Source: Betaproteobacteria bacterium HGW-Betaproteobacteria-9 (GTDB lineage: Bacteria > Pseudomonadota > Gammaproteobacteria > Burkholderiales > Burkholderiaceae_C). Taken from it: a stretch of 64,000 nucleotides of DNA. Shown here one piece after another: positions 18,658 through 27,350 of the stretch. The stretch covers positions 48,195 to 112,194 of the forward strand of contig PHCC01000012.1 of NCBI GenBank assembly GCA_002842215.1. The letters run 5' to 3'. The notes beneath the pieces are model-generated. The model did not search any database. It saw only the letters and a list, made by a program, of their open reading frames with translations, and had not been told where the DNA came from. The position numbers were made by a program, and so were the translations under genes. Position 1 is the stretch's first letter, and each line of letters begins with the position of its first letter.

Positions 18658-19503
18658 ATGGACGACGATGAGCGCGACCACCCCCAACGCTGGACCAGCA
18701 CCAACCTGGTGGGGGTGTCCACGGCCTGGCTGGCCAGCGTGGGCTTCAACCAGCGTGCGCCCGAACTGCACATCGCTGGCACGCGCGAGACCCAACCGGG
18801 TCTCTTCGCGCTGCTGGACCGCTGCGACGACCTGACCCAAGCGCGCGAGGTCTTTGTGCACTACCTGTCCATCGCCTTCGGCCTGCAAGCTCCCGAGAAG
18901 CGCGACATCGGCAGCGCCGCGTCGGCCGAGCCGCGGCGCTGGCGAGGCAGCTGGCGCCGCCTGCTGCAGGGCTGGGGCATGGACGCCAACGGTGTCGCGG
19001 GCGCGGTGCTCAAGGGCTGGGTCGAAAGCCGTTTCGGCCTCGTGCCCACGTTCCACAAAGCGCCACTGGCGCACTTCCCTTCACCGGCCTGGGTGGCCTA
19101 CCTCGAAGAAAAGACCAGCAGCCGCCACCACAGCAACAACATCCACCAGCAGCTCGACCTGCTGTACGAGTTCTGCCAGTGGGCGCTCGCCCGCTTCCCG
19201 CTGCCCGTGCCCCAGATGCAGGGCCCCCACGTGCGGCTCTGGCGCGGCAGCAACCGCGTGGAAGAGCAATTGCTGCAAGGCACGCTGCGCGACCGCCGTT
19301 GCCGCGTGCGGCTCAACAACATCGTGTCCTTCAGCCTCAGTGCCGAAGAAGCCTCGTGTTTTGGCGACTGGGTGTTCGAGCTGCTGGTGCCGCGCAGCAA
19401 GCTGCTGGTGTTCCCCGGCTTGCTGCCCGGCCAGGTGCTGCAGGGCGAGCAGGAAGTGATTGCCCTCGGTGGCGACTACGACGTGGTGGCGCGCTATGAC
19501 TGA
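18658..19503 (+). CDS. draT: Dinitrogenase reductase ADP-ribosyltransferase DraT
   Basis: A 281-aa protein resembling DraT: the N-terminal TSTNLVGVSTAWLASVGFNQ block, HSNNIHQQLDLLYEFCQWAL and HVRLWRGSNRVEEQ, plus a C-terminal FSLSAEEASCFGDWVFE segment typical of this ADP-ribosyltransferase family. DraT transfers ADP-ribose from NAD+ to NifH Arg (R102 here), switching nitrogenase off on ammonium or energy shortage. The ATG at 18658 was taken. The frame is open upstream through a 133-bp spacer. The stop overlaps the draG start by 8 bp. Confidence 0.93.
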   Translation: MDDDERDHPQRWTSTNLVGVSTAWLASVGFNQRAPELHIAGTRETQPGLFALLDRCDDLTQAREVFVHYLSIAFGLQAPEKRDIGSAASAEPRRWRGSWRRLLQGWGMDANGVAGAVLKGWVESRFGLVPTFHKAPLAHFPSPAWVAYLEEKTSSRHHSNNIHQQLDLLYEFCQWALARFPLPVPQMQGPHVRLWRGSNRVEEQLLQGTLRDRRCRVRLNNIVSFSLSAEEASCFGDWVFELLVPRSKLLVFPGLLPGQVLQGEQEVIALGGDYDVVARYD

Positions 19504-20428
19504 CCGCTTTGACAGGGTGCTCGGCGCCTATCTGGGCCTCGCCATCGGCGACGCACTCGGCGCAACCGTGGAGTTCATGCGCCCGCGCGAGATCGCGCTG
19601 CAGTACGGCGTGCACCGCGACATCGTGGGCGGCGGCTGGCTCAAGCTCCCGCGCGGCCAGGTCACCGACGACACCACCATGTGCCTGGCCTTGGGCGACG
19701 CCCTGCTGAAGGCCGGCCCCGCCGGCCTGCAGAACTTTGTGGCCCACGGTGACGACACCCTGATCCGCGGCATCGCCGAGGCCTACGTGGGCTGGTGGCG
19801 CGGCAAGCCCGTGGACTGCGGCAACACCTGCCGCCGCGGCATCCTGCGCTTCCTGCGGGATGGCAGCCTGTCCGGCCCCTACAACGACGGCGACGGCGGC
19901 AACGGCGGCCTGATGCGCAACCTGCCCGCAGTGCTCGCGACGCTGGGGGACGACGCGGCCTTTGAGCGCCTCGCCATCGCCCAGTCGCGCATCACCCACC
20001 ACCACGCCTTCTCCGACGCGGCCGTGCTCGGGGTCGGCCGTCTGCTGCGCGGAGTGCTGGCGGGCGATGACCAGGCCGAACTGCGGGCCAAGTCGGCGCG
20101 CTGGGTGGCGGCCGAGCCGGTCTTCCGCTTCAGCCCTTACCGCGGCCGCGCCACGGCCTACGTGGTCGACACGGTGCAGACCGTGCTGCACTTCGTGGGC
20201 GAACACGAAGACTTTGAAGAAGCCCTGATCGCGACCGTGAACCAGGGCGACGACGCCGACACCACCGGGGCCCTGGTGGGCATGCTGGCCGGCGCACGTT
20301 GCGGCGCGGCCCGGCTGCCCCAGCGCTGGCTGCGGCGGCTGCAGCCAGCCACCGTGCGCGCCATCACCGACCAGACCAGCGGCCTGCTGGCCCTGGCGCA
20401 GAGCCGGGAGGACCTGGCCCATGCCTGA
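19496..20428 (+). CDS. draG: ADP-ribosyl-[dinitrogen reductase] hydrolase DraG
   Basis: A 310-aa ADP-ribosylglycohydrolase that removes ADP-ribose from NifH and reactivates it. Mn2+-binding motifs are visible: GDALGATVEF with the downstream VTDDTTMCLALGDALL, and DDADTTGALVGMLAGA near residue 250. The gene overlaps draT and is overlapped at its stop by the next gene. That matches a coupled draT-draG unit. ATG 19496 is chosen because earlier in-frame codons lie deep in draT. Confidence 0.95.
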   Translation: MTDRFDRVLGAYLGLAIGDALGATVEFMRPREIALQYGVHRDIVGGGWLKLPRGQVTDDTTMCLALGDALLKAGPAGLQNFVAHGDDTLIRGIAEAYVGWWRGKPVDCGNTCRRGILRFLRDGSLSGPYNDGDGGNGGLMRNLPAVLATLGDDAAFERLAIAQSRITHHHAFSDAAVLGVGRLLRGVLAGDDQAELRAKSARWVAAEPVFRFSPYRGRATAYVVDTVQTVLHFVGEHEDFEEALIATVNQGDDADTTGALVGMLAGARCGAARLPQRWLRRLQPATVRAITDQTSGLLALAQSREDLAHA

Positions 20429-22070
20429 AGCCACCCTGTCCGCTGCGCACGACGCCGCCGTGGTGCAGGGCTACCACGCGCGCACCCGGCACCACCTGAG
20501 CGGCTATGCCGCCGGCCCCGACACCCTCGACTGGGACGCCCAGCCCGATCCGTTTCGCCGCTTTGCCGGCACCGCGCTCATACCCCTGCCGCTGCCGGCC
20601 CACCGCGAAACCTTGCCCTGGACCTCGCTGTTCGCCGCCGGTGGCCCCGCGCCCCGCCCGGCCACGCGCGAGCACCTGGGCCTGCTGTTCGAACTCTCCT
20701 TCGCGCTGTCCGCCTGGAAGGAACTCGGCCCGGACCGCTGGGCCCTGCGCATCAACCCGTCCAGCGGCAACCTGCACCCGACCGAGGTCTACCTGATCGA
20801 GCGCGGGTTGCCCGGCCTGGACGACGGCGTGTACCACTACGCCCCGCAAGCGCACGCCCTGGAGCAGCGCGCCCACTTCGCACCCCGGCCCGGCCCCCAG
20901 CCGCCCCAGCTGCTGATCGGCTTCAGCTCCATCCACTGGCGCGAGGCCTGGAAATACGGCGAACGCGCCTTCCGCTACTGCCAGCTCGACATGGGCCACG
21001 CCATCGGCGCACTGCGTTATGCCGCCGCGGTGCTCGGCTGGCGGGTGCGCGAGCTCGGCCTGAACCACGCGGACACCGCGGCGGCGCTCGGTCTGGACCG
21101 CGCGGGCGACTTCGGCACCGCCGAACACGAAGAAGCCGAAGCCCTGTTCGAGCTGCTGCCGTGCGCCAGCAACGCAGCGCCGGCCGATCCCACTGACTGG
21201 CTGGCCGGTGCGACCTGGGCCGGCCAGGCCAACCGGCTGGACCCGCGGCCCATGTACCGCTGGCCCGTGATCGACGCGGTCGCGCAAGCCTCTCGCCGCA
21301 GCCTGCGCAGGCCCGTCGGCGCCCTTCCGCCGCTGGCGGCGCGCCATCACCTGCCCGGTACCCGCGACACAGCGGCCGGACTGATCCGCGGGCGCCGCAG
21401 CGCCCAGCGTTTTGACCGCCAGGCCCGGCTCGGCATCGACGCCTTCTGGCCCCTGCTCGCCGCCCTGATGCCCGCGCCCGCCGGGGGCGACGCTGTCCAG
21501 ATCCCCTGGGACACCGGTGGCATGGGCGAGGCGCCGGCCGTGCACGCGGTGGTCTTCGCGCACCGGGTCGAAGGCCTGGCGCCGGGCGCCTACTTGCTGC
21601 CCCGCAACACCACAGCCGGGCCCGCGCTGCAGGCCGCCCTGCCCCACCTGAGCTGGCGCCCGGTGCCCGACCGCCCGCCCGAGGTGCCCCTGCTGGAACT
21701 GGCCCTCAACCCCGCGCTGGCCGGCACGCTGCGCACCCTGAGCTGCCACCAGGCCATCGCCGCCGACGCGGTGTTCGTGGTGGCGCTGCTGGGCGAGTGC
21801 GGCAACTCGCTGGCCAGCCGACCCTGGCTGTACCGCGAGCGCCTGCGCGAAGCCGGCCTCATCGGCCAGGCGCTCTACCTCGAAGCCGAAGCCGCCGGCC
21901 TGCGCGGCACCGGCATCGGCTGCTTCTTCGACGAACCGGTGCGCGAGCTGCTCGGCCTGGGCGCGCCGGGCACCGAGCCCTGGCAGGTGCTCTACCACTT
22001 CAGCGTCGGCCTGCCGGTGACGGACGCGCGCATCGCCAGCACACCCCCTTACCCGGAGCCCCGCCCATGA
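20421..22070 (+). CDS. SagB/ThcOx-type nitroreductase-family protein (tandem)
   Basis: A 549-aa protein with two nitroreductase-like halves. The first has SAWKELGPDRWALRINPSSG and NLHPTEVYLIE. The second starts near RGRRSAQRFDRQARLG and includes YLEAEAAGLRGTGIGCFFDE. The family uses FMN for two-electron redox chemistry, including azoline oxidation by SagB, but no peptide precursor or cyclodehydratase gene is nearby. Coupling to draG by an 8-bp overlap suggests a redox role tied to nitrogenase control. Substrate unknown. Confidence 0.75.
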   Translation: MPEATLSAAHDAAVVQGYHARTRHHLSGYAAGPDTLDWDAQPDPFRRFAGTALIPLPLPAHRETLPWTSLFAAGGPAPRPATREHLGLLFELSFALSAWKELGPDRWALRINPSSGNLHPTEVYLIERGLPGLDDGVYHYAPQAHALEQRAHFAPRPGPQPPQLLIGFSSIHWREAWKYGERAFRYCQLDMGHAIGALRYAAAVLGWRVRELGLNHADTAAALGLDRAGDFGTAEHEEAEALFELLPCASNAAPADPTDWLAGATWAGQANRLDPRPMYRWPVIDAVAQASRRSLRRPVGALPPLAARHHLPGTRDTAAGLIRGRRSAQRFDRQARLGIDAFWPLLAALMPAPAGGDAVQIPWDTGGMGEAPAVHAVVFAHRVEGLAPGAYLLPRNTTAGPALQAALPHLSWRPVPDRPPEVPLLELALNPALAGTLRTLSCHQAIAADAVFVVALLGECGNSLASRPWLYRERLREAGLIGQALYLEAEAAGLRGTGIGCFFDEPVRELLGLGAPGTEPWQVLYHFSVGLPVTDARIASTPPYPEPRP

Positions 22071-22894
22071 AAGGCCAACGCGTCTTCCGCCGTCTCACCG
22101 TGGCCGAGCTCGGCCCCTGGTGCGCGGCCCACCCCAACGCCCTGCTGCTCGACGCGCGCGACGCCGCCAGCCATGCGCGCGACGGCTGGCCCGGTGCTGT
22201 GCGGATCTCGGGCGACAACCAGGACACCCTGCTGCTGCGCACCGCGCGCACGCGCCCGGTGCTGATCTACTGCTACCACGGCAACGCCAGCCAGGCCCTG
22301 GCCCAGATGTTTGCCGACTTCGGTTTCACCGAGGTCCACGACCTCATCGGCGGCCAGACGGCCTGGGTCGCGGCGCAGAACGCACCGGCCCCTGCCGCTC
22401 CCCCACCGCCTCCGCCCGCACCGCCGCGCAAACCACCCGCGCAGGCGCTCGCGGACTGGTTGCGCGCCGAAGGGTTTGACGATCCCGATGCGCGCGGCGC
22501 ACACGGCAACACGCCCCTGATGTTTGCGGCCTGGCGCGGCGACGCCGCCATCGTGAACGCGCTGATCCACCACGGCGTGACGCTGGACGCGGTCAACCGC
22601 GACGGCAACAACGCGCTCTGGCTGGCCTGCGTGCACGGCGACCTCTCGGGCATCGAGCGCCTGGTGCGCGCCGGCGTGCCGATCGACCAGACCAACACCA
22701 CCGGCGCCACCGCGCTGATGTACGCGTCCAGCAGCGGCAAGGCCGCCGTGCTGCGCCAGCTGCTCGCGCTCGGCGCCGACGCCAGCCTGCGCACGCAGGA
22801 CGACTTCAGTGCGTTCGACATGGCCGCCAGCGTGGAATGCCTGCGCCTGCTGCGCCCGGCGCGCCAACCCATCCCCAGCGAAAGCCCCACATGA
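22067..22894 (+). CDS. Rhodanese-ankyrin repeat fusion protein
   Basis: A 275-aa protein in two parts. Residues 1-105 form a rhodanese-like domain (LLLDARDAASHARDGWPGAVRIS and the active-site-type LIYCYHGNASQ with its Cys). After a Pro-rich linker, residues 130-265 hold about four ankyrin repeats (GNTPLMFAAWRGDAAIVNAL, GNNALWLACVHGDLSGIERL, GATALMYASSSGKAAVLRQL). Rhodaneses carry persulfide sulfur; ankyrins bind proteins. The start overlaps the previous stop. It may deliver sulfur to, or sense, a nif partner (inference). Confidence 0.82.
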   Translation: MKGQRVFRRLTVAELGPWCAAHPNALLLDARDAASHARDGWPGAVRISGDNQDTLLLRTARTRPVLIYCYHGNASQALAQMFADFGFTEVHDLIGGQTAWVAAQNAPAPAAPPPPPPAPPRKPPAQALADWLRAEGFDDPDARGAHGNTPLMFAAWRGDAAIVNALIHHGVTLDAVNRDGNNALWLACVHGDLSGIERLVRAGVPIDQTNTTGATALMYASSSGKAAVLRQLLALGADASLRTQDDFSAFDMAASVECLRLLRPARQPIPSESPT

Positions 22895-23340
22895 GCCACC
22901 TCGTTTTTTTTGAAAAGCCCGGCTGCGGCGGCAACGCGCGCCAGCGCGCCGTGCTCCAGGCCGCCGGCCACACGCTGGAGCGGCGCAACCTGCTGACCGC
23001 ACACTGGACCGCCGAGGCACTGCTCGCCTTCCTCGCGCCGCTGCCCGTGCCCGAGTGGTTCAACCGCGCCGCACCACGGATCAAGAGTGGCGAGGTGCGG
23101 CCCGAAGCGCTGGACGCCGAGGCCGCCCTGGCCCTGCTGATCGCCGAGCCGCTACTGATCCGTCGACCGCTGATGCTGAACGCCGCCGACGGCAGCCGCA
23201 TGGTCGGCTTCGACACCGCGGCGGTGACGGCCTGGATCGGCCTTGAGCCCTCGGCCCAGCGCCCGAGCTCGCTCGAAGGCTGCGCCTCGCCCACCGAATC
23301 CTGTTCCACCCCCACCGGAGGCCAACATGCCCATGTTTGA
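22891..23340 (+). CDS. nifO: NifO-like nitrogenase-associated ArsC/Spx-fold protein
   Basis: A 149-aa thioredoxin-fold protein starting SHLVFFEKPGCGGNARQRAV, with WFNRAAPRIKSGEVRPEALD and LLIRRPLMLNAADGSRMVGF following. It fits the nitrogenase-associated ArsC-like family that includes Azotobacter NifO. A single Cys in the PGCGGN loop is kept. NifO has been linked to molybdenum/nitrate balance in Azotobacter. Both ends overlap neighbouring genes, so it is firmly in the draTG operon. Confidence 0.8.
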   Translation: MSHLVFFEKPGCGGNARQRAVLQAAGHTLERRNLLTAHWTAEALLAFLAPLPVPEWFNRAAPRIKSGEVRPEALDAEAALALLIAEPLLIRRPLMLNAADGSRMVGFDTAAVTAWIGLEPSAQRPSSLEGCASPTESCSTPTGGQHAHV

Positions 23341-23575
23341 CTACCACTGCAAGGCCTGCCAGGCCGAGTTCGAGCTGCTGGTGCGCGCCAGCACGGTGCC
23401 GACCTGCCCGCACTGCGCGAGCACCGAGCTGGAGAAGTGCGTCTCGCGCATCGCCCCGGCCGGCAAGATTGAAGCCATCCGCATGTCCAACCGCCGCCTC
23501 GCTGCGGCACAGGGCCACTTCAACAACTACAGCCAGTCCGAACAGGCGCGGCTGCTGAAAGGCAAAAGGGTTTGA
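23327..23575 (+). CDS. FmdB-family zinc-ribbon protein
   Basis: An 82-aa protein, MPMFDYHCKACQAEFELLV..., with two CxxC pairs (CKAC and CPHC) forming the zinc ribbon of the FmdB family, and a basic C-terminus. Such proteins are small putative regulators or zinc-binding adaptors of unknown function. ATG 23327 has GGAG six bases upstream and overlaps the end of nifO by 14 bp. Confidence 0.8.
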   Translation: MPMFDYHCKACQAEFELLVRASTVPTCPHCASTELEKCVSRIAPAGKIEAIRMSNRRLAAAQGHFNNYSQSEQARLLKGKRV

Positions 23576-23576
23576 T

Positions 23577-24014
23577 ATGGACCTGGTTTACAAAACGACG
23601 ATGCTGACCCAGGGCGGTCGCGGCGGACAGGTGCAGAGCGAAGACGGCAGCTTCAAGCTCAAGCTCGCCGTGCCCAAAGAGATGGGCGGCAGCGGCGAAG
23701 GGCCCAACCCCGAGATGCTGTTCGCAGCCGCCTTCGCGGCCTGTTTCGAACACTCCATCCGCCACATCGCCAAAGCCGACAAACTGCCCCTGCGCGGCTG
23801 CTACGTGGAGGCCACGCTGTCGATGTACGTGAACTTCGAAGGCGCTTACCGCATGGCGCTCAGCCTCACGGCCACGCTGGCCGGCCCGCTGGACCAGGTC
23901 ACGGCCGACAGCCTGATGGAACGCGCCAAGGGCATCTGCCCCTACGCCGACGCGACCAAGACCAACATGAGTCTCAACCTCAAGGCGGTGCTCGACACGC
24001 CCGTGGCGGCATGA
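23577..24014 (+). CDS. OsmC/Ohr-family peroxidase
   Basis: A 145-aa OsmC-fold protein. The first active-site cysteine lies in AAAFAACFEHSIRHIA near residue 61, and the second in AKGICPYADATK near residue 123, as in Ohr/OsmC thiol peroxidases. The N-terminus TTMLTQGGRGGQVQSEDGSF is typical of Ohr. It reduces organic hydroperoxides. Within the globin-draTG operon it adds to the oxidative-defence theme. The start lies 1 bp after the FmdB stop. Confidence 0.87.
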   Translation: MDLVYKTTMLTQGGRGGQVQSEDGSFKLKLAVPKEMGGSGEGPNPEMLFAAAFAACFEHSIRHIAKADKLPLRGCYVEATLSMYVNFEGAYRMALSLTATLAGPLDQVTADSLMERAKGICPYADATKTNMSLNLKAVLDTPVAA

Positions 24015-24253
24015 ACTCGGAACCGGGCTACTTCATGGACTGGGACGGCAACGTGCGTCGTACCGACGACCCGGGCGGCGGCTACCGCTGCGACGTGGAC
24101 CGGGGCGCGCGCTACGTCGGCGTACTCTCGAAGTCGGGCGCCCTGATGCACGAAGCCACCTTCTACAAAGACCTGGCCGCGCTGGAGAAAGCCGGCATCA
24201 AGGGCGCGCTGGTCCCGGGCAGCCACCCCTGGGGCCAAGAAGGCGCCGTTTAA
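24011..24253 (+). CDS. Uncharacterised 80-aa protein
   Basis: A small soluble protein, MNSEPGYFMDWDGNVRRTDD..., with no recognised motif. Its ATG overlaps the OsmC stop (ATGA). Codon usage matches its neighbours, and a gene with a good Shine-Dalgarno follows 21 bp later, so it is probably real. Function unknown. Confidence 0.6.
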   Translation: MNSEPGYFMDWDGNVRRTDDPGGGYRCDVDRGARYVGVLSKSGALMHEATFYKDLAALEKAGIKGALVPGSHPWGQEGAV

Positions 24254-24274
24254 AAAACACCGGAGACAGAGACC

Positions 24275-25000
24275 ATGAACGACGCTGCCGACCACGGGGC
24301 CGAAGCCTTCTTCCGCGAGCAGCGCGGCGCCTTTGAACACACGCTGGCCGCCGCAGGCCCCGAGGCCGCGCTGCTGCAGGCCTGGGACAGCTTCGACGGC
24401 AACGTCGCCATCCAGTGCGAGGGCCAGCCACCCGTGGCCTGCGGCAAAGGCTGCGCCAGCTGCTGCGAACTGCGCGTAACCGCGCTCGCGCCCGAGGTGT
24501 TCGTGCTGGCCAACTACCTGCGCGTAACCGCGCCCACGCTGGCGAGCCACGGCATCGACCTCATCACCGCCGTGCGCGAGATCGATGCCGCCACGCGCGG
24601 GCAAGACGAATCGGCGCGCGTGGCCATGCACCGGCGCTGCGCCTTCGTGGTCAAAGGCGTCTGCCTGATCCACCGCGCGCGCCCGCTGGCCTGCCGGGGC
24701 CACGCCTCGCACGACCGCCGCGCCTGCGTGGACGCCGCGGCCGGTCGAGCCACCGAGGTGCCGTTCTCCGGGCCGCACCAGCTGGTGCGCATGCTGTTGC
24801 AGTCGGCCCTGCAAGCCGCCCTGCGCCAGCAAGGCCTGGCCTGGGGCGCCTACGAGCTGAACCACGCGCTGGTGCTGGCGCTGGATGCGCCGGACGCGCA
24901 CGCCGCCTGGCTGGATGGCGCCGACCCACTGGCTGCGGCGGCGGTGGATTTGGATCAGCGCGAGGCGATGGCGGCGGGGTTTGACGAGATACAGCGCTGA
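24275..25000 (+). CDS. YkgJ-type cysteine-cluster protein
   Basis: A 241-aa protein with the metal-binding motif CGKGCASCC (residues about 50-58), and later RRCAFVVKGVCLIHRARPLACRG and DRRACV. This is the CxxCxxCC cluster family (YkgJ-like), thought to bind zinc or an Fe-S cluster; molecular function is unknown. GGAGACAGAG precedes ATG 24275. It is the last plus-strand gene in the globin-draTG operon. Beyond it base composition falls and the accessory insert begins. Confidence 0.75.
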   Translation: MNDAADHGAEAFFREQRGAFEHTLAAAGPEAALLQAWDSFDGNVAIQCEGQPPVACGKGCASCCELRVTALAPEVFVLANYLRVTAPTLASHGIDLITAVREIDAATRGQDESARVAMHRRCAFVVKGVCLIHRARPLACRGHASHDRRACVDAAAGRATEVPFSGPHQLVRMLLQSALQAALRQQGLAWGAYELNHALVLALDAPDAHAAWLDGADPLAAAAVDLDQREAMAAGFDEIQR

Positions 25001-25116
25001 GCCAGTACACGGGTGACCTTGTGCGTACAACTTCAAGTGCTATCTCTGCGTTGCACTGTTGGATGCTTTGGCCAGCTCGCGGCCTCCGTCTTGGATTGCA
25101 ACCAGTTCACGCCATG

Positions 25117-27126
25117 TCACGTTATCAAACCACCATGCCTGGGCTCGCACGCGAGAGTCACGACAACACCTTGCCAATCCTGATCGTCGATCGCGTGCAT
25201 CGGCACGATCCTCGCCACAACTCCTTCCAACAATCGCCCAATTTGCGGCGGTTGGGCAAAGTACTGTGGCGCTTTCGCCTGCGCGTCAGCCAAGTCCGTG
25301 TAAAAGATGGTCTTGAGCCGTTGTTGAATTTCCAGGTCAATGCCTTTCACGGCAACATCTTCAAGCTCACCCTCCAAGAACTTCTCAAGGATGTATTTGT
25401 CTATGACGGGCACGCCGTCGGCAGGGATGCCGACGTGCGTGGTACTGCTCACGACGACGAACCGAACAATCGAGAAGTCTGGTGGCAAGTCGATGCCAAA
25501 GCGCCTGACGTCTGCGACGAACTCTTCGCGGTTGTCTGTTAGAGACTGAGCCTTTCGACTAGCCTGCTCCGCTGCGCCAATCACGGTCCTACGATGCGTT
25601 GCTACGCCTTTTGCATCAGTAGGCTCAAGGACGCACTTGGCCTCGCCAAGAAACACCATCGAACCGATCACAAACAACAGGTCAATCTCCTCTTCTCGTC
25701 CAATAGTCGGTTTGAACGTGTAGCTCTCTTTGATGCAGGCGGCGTGGCCTGCCAAAAGCTTGGACAACGAGATGGTTTCGACAACGGTTGCCCGCAGGTG
25801 CGCTTCGAACGCAGGCCCTCGCCTTCCAAGGTCGATGCCTAGTTGGCGCATCCAAACGTCAACCAGTCGTCGCAAGTTTGGGGACACAACCGCAGCAAAG
25901 ATAGGCGAGACTGTTTTGACCCCAACCGGCACCAATGGTGACGCCCAAATCTCTTGTCCGGGCGTGCCGCGGAAGGTGAAGAATTCGACGAGCCGCTTGC
26001 CGTTGGCAGGCTTGATGGCCGCAGCAGATGAGAGTGCCTGAATGAGCGCATCAACCTGCAGGACCGGTGCGTATTTTGGAAGCCAGGTATGCGCAGGACT
26101 GTCGGTGTCAAGTTGCTTTTCATTCTTTGCTATGTGCTCGACGAGAACAAGCGCTGTGCGCGAGATGATCGTCCAAGCGTCCAGAACAGACGACAAGCTC
26201 AAGCCACCAGCAGACGGCAAGGCTTCCTCAAGGAGTTCGGAGTAGTACGGTTCGTTCGCGAGGCCGCGCAAGACGGACAGGTTCTCTTGCGTCTCCGTTT
26301 GCTCGCCAGGCTTGGAGATTTTCAGGACCTGTCGCTTTCCGTGCTGCTCAATGGCTCTTACTTCGCGCAACTGCGGCACGAGGTCTCGCGCCAGCAATCC
26401 ACGGTGGTACTTGGTGGCCATGACTTGGTATCCCATTGCCAACGCCAAGCGTCTGGCATGACCAATGACGTACCCCTTCACAACATCGGGATCTTCCGGA
26501 ACGAAGACCTTTAGGCGATCTTTTTCAACGACCCGGTAGCTGTTCCAAAGGCAATTGTCCCAAACATCCTCTGCGTGGCGGAACATGATTCCAAGATTGA
26601 GTTCGAGAGCTATGTCGCTCCACTCGACTTGGTTCATACGAGGGTTTCCGGCGAGGCTTTGGCCGTCTTGCAGCGCGAAGCGCACTGGCACTTCTATGCC
26701 GTCTACTATGCTTTCAACCACCTCATTTGGCGACCATTCAAACCCGCCCAATAGCTCCAGTTTTACTTCTGCCGCGAGTTGTTCCGGCCTGAAACCCTCT
26801 AGACCTGCAGTTGCCCGTTTGGCTCCAGCCTCCTCAAACGCATCTCTAGTCTTGGTCCTAGCGACAAGGAAGTTGTGGTTTGCGCCAGCCACAAATGCTC
26901 GCAATTTGGTGGATGCGGAGAGGCCTGGCGAGGAGGACAATTTCAGACGAGACCGAATGTTCTCTAACTTGGAGTGGATGACCAGGGCAGCTTCATGGAC
27001 GCACCTGTCACGTTCGTCCGGGGCGACAGCAGCAGCGAACTCACGGTTCCAGCGGTCCGGTGTAAAGCTGCGGCGGAGTGGCCCCGGTATGTTTCCTGAT
27101 TGAACTCGGCCCGTGAAATTTCCCAT
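25117..27126 (-). CDS. Large protein with PD-(D/E)XK nuclease-like core, possible defence gene
   Basis: A 669-aa protein I cannot assign to a named family. Near the C-terminal third it has the layout of a PD-(D/E)XK nuclease: E441 in GPAFEAHLR, D482 in GREEEIDLLF, E495 and K497 in VFLGEAKC, then a helix with AAEQASRKAQ. The N-terminal 430 residues are mixed helix and strand with no recognised domain. The gene is clearly AT-richer than its neighbours, lies alone and is next to hipBA, all signs of transfer. An anti-phage or DNA-repair nuclease is a reasonable guess; catalytic activity is unproven. Confidence 0.7.
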   Translation of the reverse strand: MGNFTGRVQSGNIPGPLRRSFTPDRWNREFAAAVAPDERDRCVHEAALVIHSKLENIRSRLKLSSSPGLSASTKLRAFVAGANHNFLVARTKTRDAFEEAGAKRATAGLEGFRPEQLAAEVKLELLGGFEWSPNEVVESIVDGIEVPVRFALQDGQSLAGNPRMNQVEWSDIALELNLGIMFRHAEDVWDNCLWNSYRVVEKDRLKVFVPEDPDVVKGYVIGHARRLALAMGYQVMATKYHRGLLARDLVPQLREVRAIEQHGKRQVLKISKPGEQTETQENLSVLRGLANEPYYSELLEEALPSAGGLSLSSVLDAWTIISRTALVLVEHIAKNEKQLDTDSPAHTWLPKYAPVLQVDALIQALSSAAAIKPANGKRLVEFFTFRGTPGQEIWASPLVPVGVKTVSPIFAAVVSPNLRRLVDVWMRQLGIDLGRRGPAFEAHLRATVVETISLSKLLAGHAACIKESYTFKPTIGREEEIDLLFVIGSMVFLGEAKCVLEPTDAKGVATHRRTVIGAAEQASRKAQSLTDNREEFVADVRRFGIDLPPDFSIVRFVVVSSTTHVGIPADGVPVIDKYILEKFLEGELEDVAVKGIDLEIQQRLKTIFYTDLADAQAKAPQYFAQPPQIGRLLEGVVARIVPMHAIDDQDWQGVVVTLACEPRHGGLIT

Positions 27127-27350
27127 GGTTCGTAATTCTGCCAGCGAGCCCGGCGAGCAAAAGACGAGTGTCTGCTTCTAGCTTGCGCTGGCTAAACGTT
27201 CTTGGCCGAATACCGAAGCAGTGGCAACGCAAATCTCCACAAGAAGCGCTGCTCCAGGCCCCGTTTCCCACACTCCGCCGCCAGCCAATGTTGACCGCTC
27301 TCATTCCCGCAGCAGAGCCGGGCGACTGGGTCTGCTGCGCGGCGCCCACC

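Noticed and set aside
20421..22070. SagB-type protein as part of a thiazole/oxazole-modified peptide pathway
   Set aside because: No cyclodehydratase, precursor peptide or exporter genes lie nearby; the context is draTG and redox genes.
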